Positions 13,201 to 25,200 of a DNA stretch of 64,000 nt are shown here, piece after piece. Numbering within the stretch: position 1 is the stretch's first letter; each line of letters opens with the position of its first letter. A program made the translations under genes and the position numbers. The notes beneath the pieces are model-generated. The model was not told where the DNA came from. It searched no databases and saw nothing but the letters and a program-made list of their open reading frames with translations. The DNA is taken from positions 62,001-126,000 of the forward strand of contig CAMXCT020000438.1 in NCBI GenBank assembly GCA_947184155.2. The letters run 5' to 3'. The stretch is from Cladocopium goreaui. Its lineage: Eukaryota; Sar; Dinophyceae; Suessiales; Symbiodiniaceae.

Positions 13201-16200
13201 TTGGGCAGAAACAACATATTGCTATGTGGTGTGTGAGTACCGGTAAAGCATGGTAAAGCTAAAGCATGATCCTGGAATTGTTTCTGTGTCGCACCATTGA
13301 TGCTTCACAGCTCCCCCGCAGATCGGCCTCTGAGATGACTGCATCCACAATCCCAGTGTTGTTAACAATCTGAGACAGGCAGAACTGGGATCAGCCAAGC
13401 GGAACTGAGACAAGACATGACAAGACCACAAACGCAAACGCAAAATTATCAAAATGCAACAATAAGATCAATAAGTTCATGTTCATCAAAAGAGGCGTTC
13501 TGCGAGTGAAACCGAACGCCTCATCAATGAAGGACCGAGGCAAGCTGCATGTGCTCCCGAACTGTGAGACCTGCAAGCTTGGCAGTGACTGACTCAGTGG
13601 AAACATATGGATCCATAATGATCCATATAGATCCGTGTAGTTGGCATGCAAATGCAGCATGAGAAGTCTCAAAATCTCATGTCTCACGAAAAGGACATCA
13701 ACAAATTTGAGAAGGTCCCATCGCTTACCACACGTTTGCACAAAAACGATGTATGGCAAATTTGGGAGTATCGCTTAAAGATGCTTAAAGATGATGTTTG
13801 TGCAGAGGTATGACATAACCTCAAGGGGCCACCACTATTTGGGAGGGAAGGTCCCATCGCTTACCTGATGTTTTCGTACAAATTCTGAATCCAATGTTCG
13901 TTCCTTACATGCTTCCTGTTGCCAGAGTTTTTGCTGTGGCTGACATCCTGAAGGTCTCCAAACGCTCTCACATGGTATAGCAACGTGACATAACGTGACA
14001 GCAAAGCTCACATGGCTCACCTTGAGCGTCATCTGTTCCTTCGTCTGAGAGCCGAAGGCGGGATTTTCGATCAGGCCTTAGTGACTTCTTCGTGACTGTA
14101 GTGGGCCTTCCCGTGGGCCTTCCCAGTGGGCCTTCCCAGTGGGCCTTCCCAGTGGGCCTTGCAAAGTTCCGCCAAGGGACAGTTGACAAAGAGCCACAAA
14201 TGACTCTTCACATGCCTCAAATCCAACTCAAAAATCAGACGTCTTCTACTGTGAGGTTGTAAGGCCATGCATGTTCCGCCAGGCTGCACTCGCTTGATCT
14301 CTGTACCTTTTCCGGCCTGCTTGCTTGCCTGAAAGGAAGATAAGGAAGGTTTGTCCACAGAAATCCACGAAATACTTCTCAAATAACTCGAGATTCAGAG
14401 CAGAGTGCTCGTGCAAAGTCGAAAAGGCTGGCCGCCTTGCTCAGAATTGCGTCTATCAACTGATCCAAGATGTAGTTGACATGCCTTAAGTGATGTGAGC
14501 CGGGTTTGATCCATCCAATGATACAGTAGCAGCTGCTTGCAGGCTCTAGCTAAACTTGAGCAACCCGACTTCATGCAGCCTTCATAATTTAAAGGCAAGG
14601 GATGTAGCAACCCTCTATTTCTCATGCCCAACGCAACATCAAACCATTCTTAACATTTCTGCACTGCTCTAAAAGGATCAAAATACCCCAAGGCATTAAA
14701 GCATTGACCACCTGTGGGCAAAATCGACCCAGCCGACCCAGCCTTCCCTAAGTCAGAAAGTCCGCTTGGGAGTAGGTTGAGGTGGAACCTCTGGATATTC
14801 CCTGACCTTCCTCTGCATGCTTGCCCCAGCCACGTCCCTCCTTTTGGGGTGCTGATAGCATTCACGAAAGAGTTCTGCTCAAAGCCATCTCCGTCAGACC
14901 TTGCCACCAGCACCTCACAGTGTCGAAATTGCCTTGGACATTTTGGATTTCACATGATTTCATGGTGTATCACTTCGGGCACGTTATCGATCGTTATCGC
15001 ATCCTATGTGCCGCATAATCTGCATATCATCAACTTTGACCTTTGACTCCCAGACCTGCCAGCGCTTGCCGATTTGTGCAAATGCATGTCCATCTCCATT
15101 GTGAAAGTAGCTGCAGTAGTCGACAAAGTTCTTCACTGGAAGCTTTCCTGAGATGTTCTGTCGACAACTGCCCCACTGCCCAGATTCAAAAATGTCAAAA
15201 TCATGCTGTGCAGAGTCATATGATTTTCCAACCAAGGCACGGCCATTCAAATAGACACTGCAACGATCTCCACTCGTCCCTGTCAAGGCAGTCAAAGCCA
15301 ACTAGCAAACATATATGAAATACCGAAATACCCAACAAGTACTAAATACCCAAGAATTATATCTGTATATATATATATGATATTATTATATTATTACAGT
15401 ATATTATATTATATGATATTATATTGTATTATATCATATCATATGATATCATATCATATCATATATACGTATATACGTAATATTATATACACATATAATT
15501 ATCTATCATGTATATATATATATTGTGGATTTGCAGTCACTTGTGCATGATCTGAATGTAAACTGGAGGTCGAATACATGGTCGTATTGACATAATTCCT
15601 TGGGGCTTTGCAACATTCAGCTACTGCCGTTGAAGGTGGCGGCTCAACTCCTTGTTGAGGGCTTAGGGTAGGGCCCCTTTGCCTTGTACGACCGGGCTCG
15701 TACTTTCCGGCGCTGCCATAGCAAAAGGTGCTTTCGCTCCGGTGGGCGTACTTGGTGGAATTTGGATTGGACCTGGGGTCCTTGGTGAATTTGAATAGGA
15801 AAGGGGCCCGCTTCCAGTGTTTGGTTTGGCACCAACACTGGTAGCGGAGCTACCGTAGCCGGAAAGCCTGGAAACAACAGAATCTCCACTGTGATTTACG
15901 GGTGCTTTCTGCAAGCTACAGATCCAGGATGTCTGAAGGTACAGAAGCGGTGGGTGCCATCCAACCATTGGGAGTCCAAGGGAATTCATCCTTGACTCAC
16001 CTCCCATGGGCAATGATACCATCGTTCAAACCTGGGGAGACGGACATCAACGAGTACACGAAGAAGCTTGAGTTCCTAGCAGGTCTTTGGCCACCAGAAC
16101 ATCTCAGTCATTTGGCTCCACGAGCCGCAATGCTTTGTGAGGGTTCCGCATTCAAGCGGATCATGCGTTTGGATCCAAGTAAACTGAAGGTGGGCACACT

Positions 16201-19200
16201 GGATGGGGTCAAACTGATCGTTTCCACACTTGGTGGAATCTGGGGCAAAAGCAAGCTTGAGGACAAGTTCGAAAGGTTCGAGAGGGCCATCTTTACGACG
16301 GCCCAACGACAAGATGAATCTCATGAGAGCTATTTAGCTCGCCACAACTACCAGTTCGAGGAGCTTTTGCAGATGGGGGTGGGCTTTGAAGAAGTCCGCG
16401 CATACATTCTTCTTCGAAATTCTGGCCTCAGCTCGGAGGACAAAAAGAAGTTGATTGTGGATGCTCAGGGAGCCCTTGAATACAAATCCATAGTATCATC
16501 ACTGAAACTATTGGGGTCAAAGTTTTTCCATGAGCTTCAAACTGGTTCCAGGACGTCAAGCCGTAGCAAAACATATGATGTGAATGCAGTGTTTGATGAT
16601 GAAATTCCAGCGTTTGCAGCCGATGAAGAATCAGTTTATGTAGGCGATGCATGGGAAGACCCAGAGGTTGTCTATGATGAGAACGACCCTGATGCAGTGG
16701 TGTGTATGCAGTTTGAGGATAGTTTGGTAGAGGCCATGCAGTCAGACCCAGACCTCGCATCATGTTTCAACACATACATGGATGCCAGGAAACGTTTGTC
16801 TGACCGAAACAAAAATCGCGGCTTTTGGAACAGCTCCAAAGGCAATTCTCAGTGGCAGAAAGGGAAGTTCAAGGGCAAGGGGAAGGGATCGTTTAAGGGT
16901 CGAAAGCCTCTCGCCCAACGGATCTTGGAGTCCGAATGCCGCAGATGCGGTGTTCGTGGTCACTGGAAAGAAGAATGCCCTCTGAACCGTCAGGGGTCAG
17001 CAGGGCAGTCTGGTAGCAACAGTGCCAAAGAAGGAGCTTTCGCAGGTACAATCACCTCGATTAGCCCACAGAATGATGACGACGTAGACATGATTCCCAT
17101 CCACAGCCACCAGGATGTTGCTCATCTGAAGACTAGTCATGGAACATGTTGCATGGTCATGAGTAGTCATACACCAGGGTCGTCATGTCATGCTAGTGCC
17201 TCCCTCAGTCAGGGTCAGATGTCCAGGTTTTTGAGCTTGTTGAAGAAGCGCCTAAGCCCTCAACTTCCGAGATCTCCTGAGCCTGAGTCCGCAACCGTCC
17301 CAGCAGATGAAGCCGATGTAGCCATGTTTGTGAGTCATGGGCCTTATGGAATAGTTGACCTCGGTGCCAGTCAGTCCATAATCGGTAGACAACAAGTCCA
17401 TGCACTACTGTCTTGTCTTCCAGAAGAGGTTAAGATGAAGGTCCGTGAAGTTCCCTGCAGCACCACTTTCCGATTCGGAAACAGCAGTACAGTGAACTGT
17501 CGACATGCCCTGCTCATTCCTTTGTCCAGGTGGTTGGTGAAAATTTGTGTAGTGGATTCTCAAACTCCTTTTTTGATTTCCAACAATGTGTTTAGAACGC
17601 TGGGGGCTTCGATAGACACAGCACAGGACGCCGTTTCATTTGCAAAACTTGGATTCTCCATGAAGCTTTCACTGTCGGAAAAGAAGCTGTACCTACTCGA
17701 TTTTTGCCAGCTTGTGAGCCGTGCCCAGACACCAGAGTTTGTCTCAAAGAATCCTACCGATAAAGAACCACCCGTCATGCATGTGCATAATATAACCGGT
17801 AGTGATGCATGTACAGAAAACCTCTGCAGTGTGGCTAGCCTGCCAAGCAATTCGATCGAGTTTCCATACGCTCAGAACTCTGGTGATCAAGTGACCACAG
17901 ACCATGTCGGCGCTGTCGTTGGTCGAACGCTTCTCCAAGGTGACCGAGAAGAAGAATCAGGACGAGTTCCTGAAGATGTCCTATGCCGATCTGTCGGAAC
18001 AGAGGATCACCTTCGGCGAGGCCAAAGTGAATCAGCGCTACATCGATGTAGTCCAGCAGGATCCCAAGTATGTGAAATGGTTCACAGGGAAGTACCAGGA
18101 CAGCCAGAAGCCGGGTCATCGCTCCTTCCTCTTCTTCATCAACATGTATGTGGAACGCATGGAGCTGACCCAGGGGACAGATCAGACGGGGTCACCTTAC
18201 AACAGCCCAGTGCAGAGGACCCTGAAAGCCAAGTCAAAGAGCGCCCCTCGGGCATCATCTCCTCCGATCGAGAGGTCGGAGTGGTCGGACGACGAACTCA
18301 GTCGTTCCTGGAGCGTGGAGGACGAGGTGAATCAGCAAGGCCACCGTCTCAACAACATGGAGAGCACCTTGGCCCAGATCGCGCAGCAGATGCAAGTCCT
18401 AACCCAGATGGTGACTCAGCACCATCAATCGAATGTCCAGCTGAACTGAGAGCCGGAGAAAATGAGCTGGAGTTCCGATCACTGATTTGTGATGAGATCG
18501 GCTGTCAGGCAGTGGTTCAACAGTTATCTGATGTGAATGATGCTGCTTATTTTCATGATGTTTTGTTACAGCAAAGTGAAAAACACAATTGGGTCTATGA
18601 AGAAATGTGGACATATTGGAAGAAGAAATTCTCATGGATGAAAGCGGAAGAAGTGAGACAACATTGGTCCGTTTCCAAATGCGATTTGTTAGAAGTTTAT
18701 TGCTCTGAAGACAGCCAGCTCACCAAACAAGCAGTGTCCAATGGCCTTAAGGCTTTCCGATTTGGCCTCCGGCATGGAGATCTTTCGACCTTTCTGGGAC
18801 GCACAAGATTGTATGATGTGTTATGGATTTGTCGACCGAAACACATTTGGACTTCTCCTCGCTGTGGACCGTGGAGTCAATGGAACCATCTCAATGCAGG
18901 GAAATCAATAGCATTGGCCGAAAGAATCCAGCAAGATCGCCGATCCGAAAGTGTGCATTTGCTCTTATGTGATGGATTGTTCCGCCTGCAAGACTGGAGA
19001 GGAAGCACTTTCCATTTCCACCTCGAACAGCCACAGGGTTCCGAGTTGGTCCATCAGGATGAGGTTGAAACTTTAGTGAAGAATACTTTCAAAGCTGTGT
19101 GTGACATGTGTGTCGCAGGACAACTTCGACATCCAAACACCCAGGAATTCCTTAGAAAAAGAACGCAAATCCACACCACTTCCGAAATCATGTGGCATGT

Positions 19201-22200
19201 GATTCAGAAATTTCAGTGCGTAGGCCATCATCATCATGATCCCATAGCAGGGTCCTGCAAACCTCAGGGATATCCCAGAATGAACCTAACCAAGTACACT
19301 GAAATGTATACGGCGTTGTTTGGTCGCCGTCTCAGCCGTGCCATGCAATGCAGTAATCAAGTTCAGGAAAAGACCATTGGCCATCGTCACCTGTCGGTTT
19401 TTGCAGTCGACACTGTTCATGAGGACCCAGAACCCAAACGTCGAAGGCTGTCAGGTAAATTCCATCCGGAGCATTTGTTTGTTCCTGCTGAGCCGAGTTC
19501 GTCTAGCCCAGCCAATCCTGAGACCCTCAGGATGCATGCTGACGAAGCTGTAAACTCTCACAGTGTTCCGACCGTTTCCAGACTTCTTGAGATCGCTGAA
19601 CATTGTGCTCCAAGGGTAGGAAAGGTGGTGTTTCAGGATGGTCCTTTGTTTGAAGCAGCTCAGACTAGGTACCCTGACAAGGTCATCGTTGCAATTGATG
19701 TATGCCGCGGAATTGACAAGCTCAGAATCTGTCCAATAGGGTCCAAAGGATTAGCTCCATTCCGTAGGTCAGTAGGCAAACGTCGAAGCGATCTACAGGC
19801 CTTTGAAGATGAGTCCTGGGAAGCCTGGGAGGAACTTTCGAAGCGTCAGCAAGTCCGAAAGGGGACACCGTCGCGTTTGCTTGTCACGATTTTTGCATCC
19901 AGCAAACGTGCCAGTCACCATACCCAGCTGGAGGATTCCGAGTCTAAGAGGATTTGTCCATCAAGTCAGAACAGTGGTGTTGACAGTAAAGGTGTCATGT
20001 CCGAAGATGTTCAACCCAAAGATGTGCCTGTATCTCAACCTGATAAGCCTGTGGACACCTCCTCTGAACACATCGCATCCGACCGGAAGTCCCAGACTGA
20101 GGCAGACTCTGTGAAATGCCGACAACATGGTCCCAAGTTCCTTGCGCTTGAACTCCACGACCAGAACGCCATTAAGAAGATTCATCAGAACTTGGGCCAT
20201 CCGGACAACAGAGTGTTGCAACTGGCACTTAAGCGCTATGGATGGTCCGATCGTGCGGCCGCAGCCTGTACAGATTTTGTTTGTCCTGCCTGCATGGAGC
20301 AGCAATTGCCCAAGATTGCAAGACCTGGCAAGTTGTCCCAACCAAGAGACTTCAACGACCACATTTCATTTGACGGAGCCGAATGGCGTGACCCAAACGG
20401 TAAAGTGTACAGTTTTTATCACTTCATTGACAGTGCCACCAACTACCATGTTGCCATTCCATATCAACAAAGGACAACCCAAGGTCTCATAGATGCTTTC
20501 ACTGATGCGTGGCTCCGTTGGGCCGGCCCCCCCAAAAGTCTGATGTTTGACAGTGCAACTGAAGCTAACAGTGAGGGATTTGGTAAGTTCTTGCAAGACC
20601 ATGCCATCCAGAGCTATGTGATTCCTACTGAAGCCCATTGGCAGTTAGGCAGAGCCGAACGACATGGTGCCACGCTCATGCGTATGATTGATAAATATCA
20701 TGCGGAACGTCCCATATGTAACCATGATGATTTCAATCAATGCCTAGTTCACCTGTGTCATGCCAAAAATGCCATGTCCCGACATGAGGGTTATACTCCC
20801 GAGTTATGGGTGCTTGGGAAAATGAAACCTGTTCCAGGTGGGAATTCCAATCAGTACCTGGACAGTGCCAGTTTCAGTGGTTTAGATGATGCAACAACTG
20901 AGGGCAGCCGCTTCCAAGAACTCATGGCACGTCGTGAAGCAGCCCGAGTTGCGTTTGTCCGTGCGGACCACTGTGCCACCTTGAGAAGAGCACTTCATGC
21001 CAGATCCAGACCTGATAGGATTGGTTTTCAAGCAGGTGATTTCATCATGTATTGGAAAGATGGCAAAGGTGCCGAGAAGGGAGCCTGGCATGGGCCGGCA
21101 AAAGTCTTGATGTTAGAGGGTCCCAATTAGGTTTGGATCAGTCACATGACACGTCTCTTCAGGTGTGCTCCTGAGCATGTTCGCCTGCTGTCTGCCGACG
21201 AAGCCAGGGTGATCCAAAGCCAAGACCATCAAATGTTTCAAATGCCTAGTCGCAGTGGAACTGGAGTCTTCCAATATCGAGAGTTGTCCCAACAGGCTGG
21301 TCCTCCACAGACGTTTCCTGAAAATCCTCCAGGGAATACCGGGAACCAGAATAACATTTCAAATAATCCTGAACCTGAAACCCTTATAATCCCAAAGAAC
21401 CCCAACGTCAATAATCCAAATGTAATGAATCAAATACCTGAACCTGATGCACTCGAATCTACAGGTCAACCTGATGATGAACCAACTGTGCCTTCCACTC
21501 CGGTTGCTGAAGATCCCGCCATCACCATACCTATTCCCGATGAAACAGATGATGATTTATTCACAGATACACATGATCACGATCATTGGAAGATTGAAGG
21601 AAACATCCTCAAGAGGATTCATGTGACCCCTCGGCTAAAGCCTTTCTTTCCTCATGATGCATGGAAATGTCCTGTCGAGGCTGATTGTCTGGACCCAGTT
21701 AGAATAACCACCGGAACATACGTGTCAGGTGGACCATTACGTCGTGAGGAGCCCTGGACAGACAATGTCATGAGCCATACCCCTTTTCCTGAGCCATGGA
21801 CAGGTCAAACCCAATTTCTGATCCGTGACACTTCAAGAAAGATTGAGACTTCTAAGCTTGCCATGTCACATGAAAATGCCGAAGAATCTCCCAAGGAAAG
21901 TCATCAAGTTTTAGTTGCCGAAATCGAGATGAATAGAGATGATTTCAACAAATGTTTGGGAAGAACGTATGACTATCAAGAAACATATCTCGCATCTGCA
22001 GCCAAAAGACAGAAAGTAGAAGTGAAGCTTAAGGAACTCAGTCCGGAAGATTTGAAGCTTTTCAAACAGGCCAAAGAAAAGGAGATTGAGTCATGGCTAG
22101 CCACTGATACTGTGCGTCGCATACTCAGGAACCAAGTTCCAGAGGGACAATTGCTGCGATCACGATGGGTGTTAACTTGGAAACCGCTAGATGAAGAAGA

Positions 22201-25200
22201 CCAAAAATCACTTGGAATGACCCGAAAAGCCAAAGCTCGCCTTGTGATTCTAGGTTATGAGGATCCACTGATTGACACCTTGCCGAGGGATTCACCGACT
22301 CTTGGCCGTGACAGCCGAATGCTTGCGCTTCAGTGCATAGCCAGCTACCGTTGGACGGCCCGGTCCTTTGACATACGGACGGCTTTTCTGAGGGGCAGCA
22401 GGCAGGATTCTCGAATCCTGGGAATCGAACCCCCTAGTGAGCTGAGAATAAAAATGGGCCTGAAGGAGAACGAAGTATGTGAACTGCTGAAAGGAGCATA
22501 CGGCCTGATCAATGCCCCTTTATTATGGTATTGCGAACTCAAGAATGCATTATTAGCCCTGGGATTCCTCATATCACCCATGGACCCATGTTTGTCCTAC
22601 CAAAGAAGAAACCTGACTTGAATAGCGATGAGCCACAAATACATGGGGTGCTTGGTATTCATGTAGATGACGGAATTGGGGGCGGAGACACAGTTTTTGC
22701 GCATGCCATCAGCAGTTTGGAAAAACGTTTTCCGTTTGGCAGTCAACGACAAGGATCCTTCACTTTCACTGGTGTTCAACTCTCACAGGAGGTTGGTGGA
22801 GATATTGTTTTGAGTCAACAGGGCTACATCAATGACATACCTCCCATAAATGTCAGTAGGGATAGACGCCGCACTCCTGAAGCCCCTATCTCAACCCAAG
22901 AACTACAAGACCTGAGAGGTCTGATTGGGAGCCTTCAGTATGCAGCATCAAATACACGTCCAGACCTGTCTTGCCGTTTGAGCTTATTGCAAGCTCGTGT
23001 GACTTGTGCGACAGTATCAGATCTTCTTCAAGGGAATCGAATTTTGGCTGATGCTAAGAAGTTTTCCGATACAGAAATTCGTATAAAATCCTTGCCTCCC
23101 AAACAAGTTAGATTCATATCATTTTCAGATGCAGCATTCGCGACGCGTGAGAAAGCGCATTCTCAGAAGGGTTGTCTGATTCTAACCACTACGGGCGACA
23201 TTGATCAACTAAAAGCAGCTCCAGTGAGTCCTCTCATTTGGTTTTCCAAGAAGATCAATCGAGTTGTTGCCAGCACACTGGCTTCCGAGACATATGCTTT
23301 GTCTGGTGCGCTTGATTTACTGAGCTGGACCAGATTGCATTGGGCCTGGATTTTAAATCCCTTTCTGAACTGGAAGGTGCCTGAGATCGCTCTGAAAGGT
23401 CTACCACCAGCCTTTGCAGTAGTAGATTGCAAAAGTCTGTTTGATTTGCTCCAGAAAACATCGATTCCACAATGTACTGAACACCGTACGGCCCTTGAGG
23501 CGTTGGTAATCCGAGATCGGTTGAAAGAGGGAGTTTTAATTAAATGGGTTCACAGTGCCGCCCAGATGGCCGATAGCTTGACTAAAGACATGGACACCAC
23601 AGTTTTGCGCTCCTTTTTGGCCAGAGGTAAGTGCATACTCCATGACATCGACGAAATCCTGAAGCAAAGAGCTGACAAGAAAGTCAGATCTCAATGGTAT
23701 CAACAGTCCAGTGAATATGAGTCAGGCTTGCATGCTTTTGCGATGTTCCTGGGCATTTTGTGAGACTCCAGATCCGAAGTGGTTGGAACTTTCAACGGAT
23801 GCCCGTATGCTGCACCACCTGACGGGTCAAGCCTCAGTGATCCAAGTTTGGTTGCCTGTGCAATTTTGATTGGAACTTTTCGACAATCTCCTCCTCTACA
23901 AGATTACATTTATTCATTTTTCAGATTACAGAATTTTTAGGAGTGTGGATTTGCAGTCACTTGTGCATGATCTGAATGTAAACTGGAGGTCGAATACATG
24001 GTCGTATTGACATAATTCCTTGGGGCTTTGCAACATTCAGCTACTGCCGTTGAAGGTGGCGGCTCAACTCCTTGTTGAGGGCTTAGGGTAGGGCCCCTTT
24101 GCCTTGTACGACCGGGCTCGTACTTTCCGGCGCTGCCATAGCAAAAGGTGCTTTCGCTCCGGTGGGCGTACTTGGTGGAATTTGGATTGGACCTGGGGTC
24201 CTTGGTGAATTTGAATAGGAAAGGGGCCCGCTTCCAGTGTTTGGTTTGGCACCAACAATATATATATAATACATACGTATACATACATACAAATTCAAAC
24301 CTTTCAAATTTTCCCTGACCTGCAATATCGTAGACCCGTCGCATCATCAGCGCAAGAGTGTCAGCCTGCGTATGGTGGAGCATGGCGGCACAATGCATAG
24401 CCCCAAAAGCGGTTCCAGCAAATACTTTGGAAAACTACGAAATAATATTTTCATGAATTCTTTGAAGATCTTCAAAACACTTTTCAAGACTCAAGAACCC
24501 TCAGCTGCATTCCACCGTTGTCCCATGCTGTCTAATCCCAAATGTCCTCAAGTTCCTTCATCCCAAACTTTGCCAAGTCCTTGGAGCCACAATGAGCTCT
24601 CTTGGACTTGAGCCATTCCAAACAGCTGTGACAACTGGATGATTCTGGATGATAATGATAACAAATAATGATAACAAATGGACAGCTATGGACAGCTATG
24701 GACAGCTGGAGGATACGGATGCTGCCAGAGGTCCGGCCAAAACTCAACAGAAGTGTAAGAACTGCCCGCTGATCCCCTCAGACCACGATAATTCGACAGC
24801 TGTGATGTCTCTCTTGGATGGTCACCAAGTCTCACGAATGCATCGCAATAAAAACACAAAAATAATGCTGCCGGCAAGCTTTGTCACATTTGGCTTTCCT
24901 TTCTTGCCTGAGAGCTCTCTCTGTTGCTCAATGGTTTCATTGTGTAAATCTGAACCCTGAAAGCCAACGACAAGGGAAACACACAAACAGCACAAACATG
25001 CACTCATGGAATCTTTCTGGCATTATACTCTGCAAGGCTTTTTGACCCAAATGTCTCACCCAACTTCTAAAGTATTGTAGCACACAAGTTGATTTGGATC
25101 GATAAACTGAGTGAGAGACTCATGTTGTTCGTCCACTCCTGCTTGTACTTCTTACCTCCACCTGGAAGCAAGGAAGAAGGGAAGTAACTCGCACTCCCTT

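Larger units (their letters stand above)
15524..24257 (+). mobile_element. Ty1/copia LTR retrotransposon
   Basis: An 8,734-bp element with 314-bp direct LTRs starting TG and ending CA. It is bordered by atatat on both sides (15518-15523 and 24258-24263), a plausible target duplication inside an AT tract. The order is gag, protease, accessory domain, integrase, reverse transcriptase, RNase H. Integrase before RT defines the copia type. It lies in the large intron of TOP2, opposite to the gene. The LTRs look identical, so insertion is recent. However, the pol frame has one in-frame TAG and one frameshift, so this copy may not be autonomous as it stands. A related active copy could have supplied its proteins. 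Confidence 0.95.

Noticed and set aside
15902..15928. Polyprotein start at 15902
   Set aside because: The codon there is GTG; in a eukaryotic mRNA the ATG at 15929 is the reasonable start.
15644..16022. Minus-strand frames over the LTRs (also near 24064-24398)
   Set aside because: Same sequence appears in both LTRs; shadow frames of a non-coding repeat. Only the part at 24320-24365 is a real TOP2 exon.
22585..22597. Programmed -1 frameshift in pol
   Set aside because: No X XXY YYZ heptamer and no evident downstream structure; deletion is simpler, though not excluded.
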